Source of the DNA: JANPEZ01 sp031423155 | GTDB taxonomy: Bacteria; Actinomycetota; UBA4738; HRBIN12 | NCBI GenBank assembly: GCA_031423155.1 | Contig: JANPEZ010000012.1 | Location: 1-32,372 of the forward strand | Reading direction: 5' to 3' | DNA: 32,372 nt | In this document: piece after piece, positions 7,176-13,764 of the stretch | Layout of the letters: every line of letters begins with the position of its first letter | Position numbering within the stretch: the stretch's first letter is position 1 | Position numbers and translations under genes: made by a program | The notes under the pieces: model-generated | The model's database searches: none | What the model saw: the letters and a program-made list of their open reading frames with translations, nothing else | Told to the model about the DNA's origin: nothing

Positions 7176-8735
7176 TTAGCTGCCGGACGGCGCCTTCGCG
7201 ATCTCCTTCAGGAACTGGTCGTTCGACTTCGTTGCGCGGATCTTGTCGGTCAGCAATTCGAGCGACGCGCTCGGCTCGAGAGCGTGAAGCACACGGCGCA
7301 GTTTCACGACCAGGGCGAGCTCCTCGACGGGCATGAGCAACTCCTCCTTGCGTGTTCCCGACGCCTCTACGTTGATCGCGGGGAAAAGCCGTTTCTCTGC
7401 GAGCACCCGATCCAAGCGGAGCTCCATGTTCCCGGTGCCTTTGAACTCCTCGAAGATCCCCTCGTCCATCCGCGAGCCTGTCTCGACCAGAGCGCTGGCG
7501 ATGATCGTGACGGAGCCGCCTTCTTCGATGTTGCGCGCGGCTCCGAAGAACCGGCGCGGAGGGTAGAGCGCCGCCGAGTCGATACCACCGGTCAAGATCC
7601 GGCCGGAGGCGGGCATCGATAGGTTGTAGGCCCTCGTCAGACGCGTGATCGAGTCCAGGATGATGACAACATCCTGCTTCATCTCGGCCAGGCGTTGAGC
7701 GCGAGCCAGGACCAACTCGGTGATCTGGATGTGCTGATCGGTCGGCTTGTCGAAGGTCGAGTACACGACCTCGGCAGCCTGAACGGTTCGCTGCCAGTCC
7801 GTGACCTCTTCGGGCCGCTCGTCGACGAGCAGCACGATGAGGTGGACGTCGGGGCTCGAGTTGATGATCCCGTTAGCGATCTGCTTCAGGACGGTGGTCT
7901 TACCGGCTTTCGGCGGCGAGACGACCATGCCTCGCTGCCCTTTTCCGATCGGAGCGACCATGTCGATGATCCGCTCGGCGACGGCGGTGGGCCCGCTCTC
8001 CAAGCGGAACCGCTCATCGGGGAACAGCGGGGTCAACTTGTCGAAGTTGGGTCTGGTCTTCGCGGCCTCCACGTCCATGCCGTTCACGTCGTCTATCTGT
8101 AGAAGCGCGAAGTATTTCTCGCTGTCCTTGGGCTGGCGAACCTTGCCGGTGACGGTGTCGCCCTTGCGAAGCATGAATCGGCGCACCTGCGAGAGCGAGA
8201 CGTAGATGTCCTCAGAACCAGGAAGGTAGCCAGAGGTCCTCAAGAAACCGTAGCCCTCCGGAAGGATGTCGAGGATCCCAGTGGCCACAGGCGCGTTGGC
8301 GATCTCTTCCTCTCGGTCCTGCTCCTCGCGGACGCGGCGCTCTTCCCGCATCTTGCGTCGCTCGTCGCGCGAGGGTCGCTGACGCCGAGGGTCGGATCCA
8401 CGTTGGCCCTGATCGCGGTTGCCCCGGTCCCCGCCCTGCTCGCGGTTGCCCCGGTCCCCGCCTTGCTCGCGGTTGCCCCGGTCTTCCCCCTGGTCGCGGT
8501 CGCCGCTTTGATCACGGTCTTCGCTCGATCCGGTCTCGCCGTCGGCGCGATCGCCGTTGCTCGCTCCGGCGGGCGCGGGCTGCGTCAACGCAGGGTCTTC
8601 GGCCTTGGCGACGATGGCATCTATCAAGCCTGCTTTGCGCAGGCGCTGAGTCCCTTCGATCCCGAGCGTGCTGGCTATCTGCTGCAGCTCCGGTATGAGC
8701 TTCGACTCGAGACCACTGCGATCCGATGTATCCAT
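7176..8735 (-). CDS. rho: Transcription termination factor Rho with disordered insert
   Basis: Rho is a hexameric RNA-dependent ATPase and helicase that ends transcription. Domains in this 519-aa protein: Rho_N helical domain (about 5-45), a low-complexity charged insert (about 55-145), the cold-shock-like primary RNA-binding domain (about 150-220, GILDILPEGYGFLR), and the RecA-like motor with Walker A SPPKAGKTT (about 273-281), Walker B VVIILDSITR and the C-terminal region ending QFLKEIAK. Long charged inserts here are known in actinobacterial Rho and add RNA contacts. This insert is unusual in holding three near-identical nine-residue repeats rich in Gly, Asn, Arg, Gln, Asp and Glu. The start is supported by GGGAGGGG 9 nt upstream; the upstream transaldolase gene ends 4 nt before it. 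Confidence 0.97.
   Translation of the reverse strand: MDTSDRSGLESKLIPELQQIASTLGIEGTQRLRKAGLIDAIVAKAEDPALTQPAPAGASNGDRADGETGSSEDRDQSGDRDQGEDRGNREQGGDRGNREQGGDRGNRDQGQRGSDPRRQRPSRDERRKMREERRVREEQDREEEIANAPVATGILDILPEGYGFLRTSGYLPGSEDIYVSLSQVRRFMLRKGDTVTGKVRQPKDSEKYFALLQIDDVNGMDVEAAKTRPNFDKLTPLFPDERFRLESGPTAVAERIIDMVAPIGKGQRGMVVSPPKAGKTTVLKQIANGIINSSPDVHLIVLLVDERPEEVTDWQRTVQAAEVVYSTFDKPTDQHIQITELVLARAQRLAEMKQDVVIILDSITRLTRAYNLSMPASGRILTGGIDSAALYPPRRFFGAARNIEEGGSVTIIASALVETGSRMDEGIFEEFKGTGNMELRLDRVLAEKRLFPAINVEASGTRKEELLMPVEELALVVKLRRVLHALEPSASLELLTDKIRATKSNDQFLKEIAKAPSGS
8415..8495 (-). repeat. Three tandem 27-nt repeats inside rho
   Basis: Three consecutive in-frame 27-nt units (8415-8441, 8442-8468, 8469-8495). 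The first two are identical except for one base and the third differs mainly at its end. Each encodes nine residues of the type DRGNREQGG in the disordered insert of Rho. A partial, more diverged unit continues past 8495. The near-identity at DNA level indicates recent slippage or unequal recombination rather than old protein-level conservation. Confidence 0.9.
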
Positions 8736-8739
8736 GGGG

Positions 8740-9402
8740 CTAGGCCCCTCCCTTCAGTTCGTTCTGGAGTTTCGTCCAATCGGCCTGGAAACGTTCCAGC
8801 CCTAGATCGGTTAGCGGATGCTTCACCAGTTTGGTGAAGACGTCGTAGGGCATGGTCGCGATCTGAGCGCCAGCCAGCGCGGCATCGACGACATGCATCG
8901 GGTGCCGCAGAGACGCTGCCAAGACGTTCGTCTCGTATCCCTGGATCTCGTAGATCTCGCAGATCTGACGAAGCGCATGCATCCCGTCGGAGCCCGCATC
9001 GTCGATCCTTCCCAGGAACGGCGAGACGATGTACGCGCCTATCTCGGCGGCCAAGATCGCCTGCGCCGGCGAGAACACCAAAGTCACGTTGATGCGGATG
9101 CCTTCTCCGGTCAGGCGCCTTCCCGCGGAGAGCCCATCGGGCGTCATCGGCACCTTGACGACCGCATTCGGACCCATCTGAGACAGCCCCACGCCCTGGG
9201 CGTACATCTGGTCGGCGCCGGTCACGGTCACCTCGAGGGAAACGTCACCGTCCACCTCCGCGAGGATCTCCTTCCAGACGGCCTCGGCGTCGAGACCCTC
9301 CTTCGCTACCAGGGTCGGGTTCGTCGTTACCCCCGAGAGCACGCCCCAGCGGTTGATCTCGCGGATCTCCGCGATGTCGGCCGTATCGAGGAACAGCCTC
9401 AT
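8740..9402 (-). CDS. Transaldolase / fructose-6-phosphate aldolase family enzyme (TalC/FSA)
   Basis: A 220-aa class I aldolase of the small TalC/FSA group. Motifs are MRLFLDTADIAEI at the N-terminus, GVTTNPTLV (24-32), the Schiff-base lysine in VVKVPMT (K83), INVTLVFSPAQA, the SPFLGRIDD signature and a C-terminal HPLTDLGLERFQADW. Proteins with SPF-GR-DD usually act as true transaldolases, moving dihydroxyacetone between sugar phosphates, while E. coli FSA cleaves fructose 6-phosphate; the sequence alone does not decide. It overlaps the 2-phosphoglycerate kinase stop by 4 nt and sits 4 nt before rho, so it is co-translated with the cyclic diphosphoglycerate genes, suggesting a shared link to triose and hexose phosphates (inference). 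Confidence 0.92.
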   Translation of the reverse strand: MRLFLDTADIAEIREINRWGVLSGVTTNPTLVAKEGLDAEAVWKEILAEVDGDVSLEVTVTGADQMYAQGVGLSQMGPNAVVKVPMTPDGLSAGRRLTGEGIRINVTLVFSPAQAILAAEIGAYIVSPFLGRIDDAGSDGMHALRQICEIYEIQGYETNVLAASLRHPMHVVDAALAGAQIATMPYDVFTKLVKHPLTDLGLERFQADWTKLQNELKGGA

Positions 9403-10364
9403 ACGTTTCGCCCCTTCTCAGCGGTGGTATCCGATGTCGAGCCGGCTTGGGTCGCCCGTTCCGTGGCGCGGTCCATGACCAGGTCGATGACCGAGGCCAG
9501 GACCTGGTCGAAGCTGTAGTTGGGGATGATCGGGACCCCGTGCGACAGCGCCTGGCTCTTCACGTACTTCTGGAGGCGGCGGACGTTGTCGAATCCTGAG
9601 GCATATCGCTGAGCAGGCCTGGAGATGACGTCCGTACCTCGTGCGACGAAGTGCGTGCGGTGGGTCTCCTCGTCCTCGACGGAGATCACGACCGGAACCG
9701 CGAGGATCCTCTCGGCGAGGGACTCGATGTCGAAGAAGCCCGGGACGACGTGCGCTCCCTCGATGACGATGGATGTTCCTTCGAGCGCAGCGCGCTCGAT
9801 CAGAGCGTTCAGTCCGACCGTCACCGCGGAGGTCTGCTCGCGGAAGCCGACGACGAGCGCATCGGCGGCCGAGGTCGGGGGCTCGCGGAGAACGGTGTCG
9901 GCCTGGAACGAAGACGCGTACAGCGTCGGCATGAGGGCGGGGCTGAACATCGAGCGCATGACCTCTCGGATGGCGTCGGTCGCGACGACCCGAACGATGC
10001 CGAGGCGGGCGGCTAGCTGGGTGGCGATCGTGGACTTGCCTACCCCGGTGGCTCCCCCTATCAGCAGGACCAGGGGGATATCCAGGGATTCGACCTGCCG
10101 CCAGCGCTCGAGATTCCGCGCGTACCTATCCCCCGCCACCTGTTCGATGGTCTCGATCGCAAGGTCGGACAACTCCCGAGTAGTCACCGAGGACACTCCC
10201 ATGGCGTGCAGCCGGTCCTCTATAGCCTCCGCTACCTCGTAGGCGCGGAACGGCGATAGGCCGGTAACCATGACCTGCGAGGCCATGAGTCCCTTCGAAT
10301 AGGGCAGCCCCGGCTCCTTGTCGGAGATGAGGATCTGCGCCGTCTTGGAACCCTTCTCGCTCAC
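9399..10364 (-). CDS. 2-phosphoglycerate kinase (archaeal type)
   Basis: The enzyme phosphorylates 2-phosphoglycerate with ATP to 2,3-diphosphoglycerate, the first step of cyclic 2,3-diphosphoglycerate synthesis described in Methanothermus fervidus. The 321-aa product has an N-terminal ATP-cone-like region (about 10-95: LPYSKGLMASQVMVTGLSPF, helices, then GDRYARNLERW) and a P-loop kinase domain with GGATGVGKST (103-112), followed by ATDAIREVMR and IVIEGAHVVPGF, typical of the archaeal family. It overlaps the downstream transaldolase-family gene by 4 nt and the upstream cyclic diphosphoglycerate synthetase gene by 4 nt, so all three are translationally coupled. The adjacent synthetase makes this call much stronger than the kinase fold alone. 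Other P-loop sugar or nucleotide kinases are the less likely alternative. Confidence 0.88.
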   Translation of the reverse strand: MSEKGSKTAQILISDKEPGLPYSKGLMASQVMVTGLSPFRAYEVAEAIEDRLHAMGVSSVTTRELSDLAIETIEQVAGDRYARNLERWRQVESLDIPLVLLIGGATGVGKSTIATQLAARLGIVRVVATDAIREVMRSMFSPALMPTLYASSFQADTVLREPPTSAADALVVGFREQTSAVTVGLNALIERAALEGTSIVIEGAHVVPGFFDIESLAERILAVPVVISVEDEETHRTHFVARGTDVISRPAQRYASGFDNVRRLQKYVKSQALSHGVPIIPNYSFDQVLASVIDLVMDRATERATQAGSTSDTTAEKGRNV

Positions 10365-11692
10365 CGGGCGTTGCCTCGTTCCTGCGCTAGTCGGATGACC
10401 TCTTCAAGTGCCGTCGAGAAAAGTGGTGCTCCCTCCACGGCCTTCGCACGGTTGTCGAAGAACACGACCTCCGCCCCTTTCGCCAAGGCCCGCTCGCACG
10501 CCACCTCTACGGCCGCTGCCTTCAGCTCGGTGAGGAGGACGTCGTATCCATCGGCCGAGTCGAGGTCCTCTATCAAGCCGGCCCTATCGGCCAACCTGGC
10601 GCTCCACCCCACGATCTGGCACCCGTGCTCGGCGGCGATGTGCTCCGCCTGCCTTGCGGCAACCAGCTCCGGTGCCGTCGTGGTTAGGAACGCTCTCTTG
10701 CCCCTTACGTCTTCCAGGGGAAACGGGAAGAAGTCGGTTTCCACCAACCGCGCATCGCTTCGGAGGCGCCGGATGTGGGAACGAAGGGCGGAGAGGTTCT
10801 CGGGCCCAACCATCGGGCCGGTCGCCATTGTAAGGACCACGAGGTCGGATAGCAACAGGCGGAAAGGGCCCAGGTATCCGCCCACGTACTCGGGTGGGGC
10901 GTCCCCCGGCACTATCAAGATCCCGGCGTCCCAGGGCACGGGCGGAACGGCCGCCCCGCTCCCTTCCAGGATGATCAGCCCCGGATCGTGCTCCAGGGCC
11001 AGTTCGGCCGCCGCCCGCACGTTCGAGGCATAGGGCTCCCCGGCCAAGCCTCCTCCGGCGCGACGAGCTCCGATCGTGGTCACTCCGCTCATCACCGCGT
11101 CCTCGAGGTAGTCCGAGGCTGCGTGCTCGCCCGAACCCGCGATCTGGATGAGTCGTCGAAGGTCGACCGAACCGGCCTTCGCTACCTGGGGCTCAGCGGG
11201 ACCTCCCCGGCCCATCGCGACCAGGACCGGCGCAAGGCCCATGCGAGCTGCCGTCCTCGCTAACTCTCCAGCGATCGCCGTCTTGCCCGTCCTCTTGCCC
11301 GTTCCGATGACGGCGATGGTTGGAACCCGAAGGTGCTCGCCGCTAACCGGTGGATCCAACCGGAATCCGGGACCCATATAGGACACGCCGTAGGCCAGAG
11401 CGACGGCGGCCATCTCCATGCGTTCGCGGTATCCCAGTACGGGCTCGTCTGACAGATCCAGAACCGCTTCCGGCCTGTATACGGCCAGGGCCGAGAGGAG
11501 TGCTTCCTTCGGGTCACGCCCCGCCTGAGTCAAAGGGATTCCCAGGTCCGGGATCGCGGTCGTGTCGATCTTCTCTATCCCGCCCATGAGCACGGCGGCG
11601 AGGACCTCGTGACCACGGGTCCGGGCGACATCGATCCCCCATCTGGTCACGGGCGGATAGTGCTCGCCGTCTACAAGGACGATCACCCGCAT
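10361..11692 (-). CDS. Cyclic 2,3-diphosphoglycerate synthetase
   Basis: The synthetase closes 2,3-diphosphoglycerate to its cyclic trianionic anhydride with ATP. In some methanogenic archaea the product reaches high levels and serves as thermoprotectant and phosphate or energy store. The product is 443 aa, close to the roughly 460 aa of the M. fervidus enzyme. It starts MRVIVLVDGEHYPPVTRWGI, has a Rossmann-like N-terminal part, then a nucleotide-binding P-loop GTGKRTGKT (130-138), EGSGAAVPPVPWDAGILIVPG and a final VVFFDNRAKAVEG segment. The ATG at 11690-11692 follows GAGGGGTGACGAG; the longer upstream frame is antisense-like and overlaps the phosphoesterase gene. It is coupled to the kinase gene by a 4-nt overlap. 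The pair is well known in archaea but unusual in an actinobacterial housekeeping locus. Confidence 0.88.
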   Translation of the reverse strand: MRVIVLVDGEHYPPVTRWGIDVARTRGHEVLAAVLMGGIEKIDTTAIPDLGIPLTQAGRDPKEALLSALAVYRPEAVLDLSDEPVLGYRERMEMAAVALAYGVSYMGPGFRLDPPVSGEHLRVPTIAVIGTGKRTGKTAIAGELARTAARMGLAPVLVAMGRGGPAEPQVAKAGSVDLRRLIQIAGSGEHAASDYLEDAVMSGVTTIGARRAGGGLAGEPYASNVRAAAELALEHDPGLIILEGSGAAVPPVPWDAGILIVPGDAPPEYVGGYLGPFRLLLSDLVVLTMATGPMVGPENLSALRSHIRRLRSDARLVETDFFPFPLEDVRGKRAFLTTTAPELVAARQAEHIAAEHGCQIVGWSARLADRAGLIEDLDSADGYDVLLTELKAAAVEVACERALAKGAEVVFFDNRAKAVEGAPLFSTALEEVIRLAQERGNAR

Positions 11693-11754
11693 CTCGTCAC
11701 CCCTCGGTTTCCTCGGAAGATGGACCGGCTGTCGAAGTGAAGGCCGCTCGCGAG

Positions 11755-12531
11755 CTAGACGCCGCGTTCGACCGGTGGTTCGAGCTCCCTGTAGATCTGA
11801 GCGCCACTCTCGACGGAGAAATGAGCGATCTGGTTGCTGTCTCCGAACGGGAACCGGCGGTGGATCTTCACCTCGCCGGCATCGAACTCCAAGATGTTGT
11901 AGCAGGGTTTCGTGTGGCCGCGCAGGCGCAGGCTCGAGACCGTGCCCGCGTTGGCGACATACATGTTCTCCAGCCGCCAAACGTAGGGGACGTGCTTGTG
12001 TCCCGACAGCACCACGTTGACCCCGCTCGCGACCAGGACCTCCAGAAGATCGCCGGCGTCCATGACCGTCGAACGCTCGCGGCCGGTCCCGGGCACCGGG
12101 ATCAGGTGGTGGTGGATCGCGAATATCTTCAGCTCCGCCTGCACCGCGAACTGCTCGCGCAGCCAAGGGTAACGCTCTCGACCTATCTGGCCCTCGTTCA
12201 GGTCGGGCTCAGAGGAGTCGGCGCCGACGATGCGCACTCCCCCGACGTCGCTCGTCCAATGGCGCGGACCTATGAGCTCTTCGAAATGAAGGTATCCCAC
12301 ATTGCGAGCGTCGTGGTTGCCCGTGACGGTCAAGACCGGTGCCTCTATCCGCTCCCGATAGGCGAGCCAGCTCTTGTACTCCTGGCGATACCCCTCGTTC
12401 GTGAGGTCGCCCGTACACACGACTACATCGGGAGCAAGCTCGTTGAGTTCGACTATCACCCTGTTCATGAGGTTCGGCACGAAGTAGGGCGAACCCACGT
12501 GAGGGTCGGAGATGTGCGCGATGGTCACCAC
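11755..12531 (-). CDS. Calcineurin-like metallophosphoesterase
   Basis: A 258-aa cytosolic member of the calcineurin-like phosphoesterase superfamily, resembling the class III cyclic-nucleotide phosphodiesterase (CpdA/Icc) branch. Metal-binding motifs are in order: D9-x-H11 (ISDPHVG), GD (CTGDLTNEG, D42), GNHD (71-74), a HHH cluster in FAIHHHLIPVPG and GHKH. No signal peptide is visible. The substrate is unknown: cyclic nucleotides are possible, but the position 62 nt upstream of the cyclic diphosphoglycerate genes on the same strand makes a role in opening that cyclic metabolite worth testing (inference). The gene begins with GTG-GTG, so the exact start is 12531 or 12528. It is divergent from marP with only 37 nt between. 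Confidence 0.86.
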   Translation of the reverse strand: MVTIAHISDPHVGSPYFVPNLMNRVIVELNELAPDVVVCTGDLTNEGYRQEYKSWLAYRERIEAPVLTVTGNHDARNVGYLHFEELIGPRHWTSDVGGVRIVGADSSEPDLNEGQIGRERYPWLREQFAVQAELKIFAIHHHLIPVPGTGRERSTVMDAGDLLEVLVASGVNVVLSGHKHVPYVWRLENMYVANAGTVSSLRLRGHTKPCYNILEFDAGEVKIHRRFPFGDSNQIAHFSVESGAQIYRELEPPVERGV

Positions 12532-12540
12532 GGTTGCCCC

Positions 12541-12546
12541 AGTCTA
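12541..12546 (-). promoter_or_regulatory. Possible -10 element for the phosphoesterase / cDPG genes
   Basis: Minus-strand TAGACT (TANNNT pattern) lies 9 nt before the first GTG of the phosphoesterase gene, in the 37-nt divergent gap to marP. With usual spacing transcription would start 0-3 nt before the GTG, an almost leaderless message. No convincing -35 box is seen. It would drive the phosphoesterase and possibly the whole cDPG-rho block. Confidence 0.28.
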
Positions 12547-12568
12547 GTCCTGCAGCGCAAGGCGTCCC

Positions 12569-13759
12569 GTGTGGCACGATGTCGCGGTCTTGAATCTCCT
12601 CGACGCCTTGTTGCTCGCCTGCTCGGTGCTGGCCGGTTTCTCCGGTTATCGGCGGGGAGCGCTGCTGCAGTTGATCACTTACGTGGGTCTTTCGGTCGGA
12701 CTCGTGTGCGGGGCGCTGCTCGCGCCGAAGATCGCGGCGACAGGCCATGGACTGGTGGCTCAGGCAGCTCTGGCTGCCGGAACGATCCTCGTCATCGGGG
12801 CGGCCGGCGACGGGCTCGGATGGTTGGTCGGCAGCAAGATCCGCGCGAAGGCCCACAAGACGAGAGCAAGGAGAGCGGACGCCGCCGGAGGCTCGGCGGT
12901 ATCGGTGGTCGCGGTCCTGCTAGCCACGTGGTTCGTGGCGCTCAATCTGGTGAACGGGCCCTTCCCTACGATGGCTCGCCAGATCCGCGGCTCTGCGATC
13001 GTCCGTGTGCTCGGAGACGCCCTGCCCCAACCGCCGTCGCTGGTCGGCGAGGTACGCCGGTTCTTCAACGTCTTGGGATTCCCCGACGTGTTCCTGGGGC
13101 TCCCGCCCGACCCGGGGGCGCCCGTCGAGCCTCCTTCGCAAGCCGAGGCGAACGCGGCCTTCCTGGCCGCCCGGGCCAGTGTCGTCCAGATCCAGGGCCG
13201 GGCCTGCGACATGATCTTGGAGGGGAGCGGGTTCGTGGTTTCCCAGGGATACGTCTTGACCAACGCGCACGTGATCGCCGGTGAGACCGACCCGCAGGTC
13301 TTCTCCGGCGGCCAGGCCTACGCCGCAACTCCCGTCCTGTTCGACCCCTCTCTCGATGTCGCGGTGTTACATGTGCCCGGCCTGCCTGCCCCCTCACTCT
13401 TCCTCGTGCGAGGAGAGCTACGACGAGGAGCGAAGGGCGCGGTCATCGGCTACCCCGAGGGTGGCCCCCTCACGGGGGCGAAGGCGGCGGTCCGCGCGAG
13501 CATCTCGGCGGTCGGCCGCGATATCTACGGCGCCGGCGAGGTTGTCAGGGACGTATACGAGCTTCAGGCGATAGTCCGGCCCGGCAACAGCGGAGGTCCC
13601 TTCGTCCTGGTGAGCGGCCAGGTGGGTGGGGTCGTCTTCGCGGCCTCGACGACTGATGAGCGCATCGGCTACGCCATCTCCTCGGCGGAGGTCCTTCCCC
13701 TGGTGCAGGAGGCCGCCGGCGATCGAGGTCCCGTCGGCACGGGAGCATGCACCAGGTAG
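12569..13759 (+). CDS. marP: MarP-like membrane serine protease (CvpA + trypsin domains)
   Basis: A 396-aa protein with four N-terminal membrane helices of the CvpA/colicin V type (about 5-130) and an exported chymotrypsin-fold protease domain (about 190-385). The catalytic triad is H234 (NAHVIAG), D263 (SLDVAVL) and S341 (RPGNSGGPF). Cysteines 213 and 394 bracket the protease. In M. tuberculosis MarP (Rv3671c, 397 aa) the triad is H235/D264/S343 and the activating disulfide C214-C395, so both length and positions match almost exactly. MarP is needed there for survival in acid and acts on peptidoglycan-modifying targets. Start GTG is preceded by AAGG; an alternative TTG lies seven codons later. 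It is the only plus-strand gene in the first 23 kb and converges with the next gene with a 5-nt gap. Confidence 0.93.
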   Translation: MWHDVAVLNLLDALLLACSVLAGFSGYRRGALLQLITYVGLSVGLVCGALLAPKIAATGHGLVAQAALAAGTILVIGAAGDGLGWLVGSKIRAKAHKTRARRADAAGGSAVSVVAVLLATWFVALNLVNGPFPTMARQIRGSAIVRVLGDALPQPPSLVGEVRRFFNVLGFPDVFLGLPPDPGAPVEPPSQAEANAAFLAARASVVQIQGRACDMILEGSGFVVSQGYVLTNAHVIAGETDPQVFSGGQAYAATPVLFDPSLDVAVLHVPGLPAPSLFLVRGELRRGAKGAVIGYPEGGPLTGAKAAVRASISAVGRDIYGAGEVVRDVYELQAIVRPGNSGGPFVLVSGQVGGVVFAASTTDERIGYAISSAEVLPLVQEAAGDRGPVGTGACTR

Positions 13760-13764
13760 CCCCC

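Noticed and set aside
8415..8495. Possible CRISPR or intergenic repeat array
   Set aside because: The 27-nt units are directly tandem without spacers and keep the rho reading frame, so they are coding repeats.
11693..12166. 158-residue N-terminal extension of the cDPG synthetase frame
   Set aside because: It overlaps the phosphoesterase gene in another frame and has Arg/Pro-rich random composition. The family N-terminus MRVIVLVDGEHYPP begins at 11692 after a plausible ribosome-binding sequence.
11737..13284. 515-codon plus-strand open frame
   Set aside because: It runs antisense to the phosphoesterase gene and then out of frame through marP. Its composition is irregular and no motif appears, whereas both overlapped genes have complete active sites.
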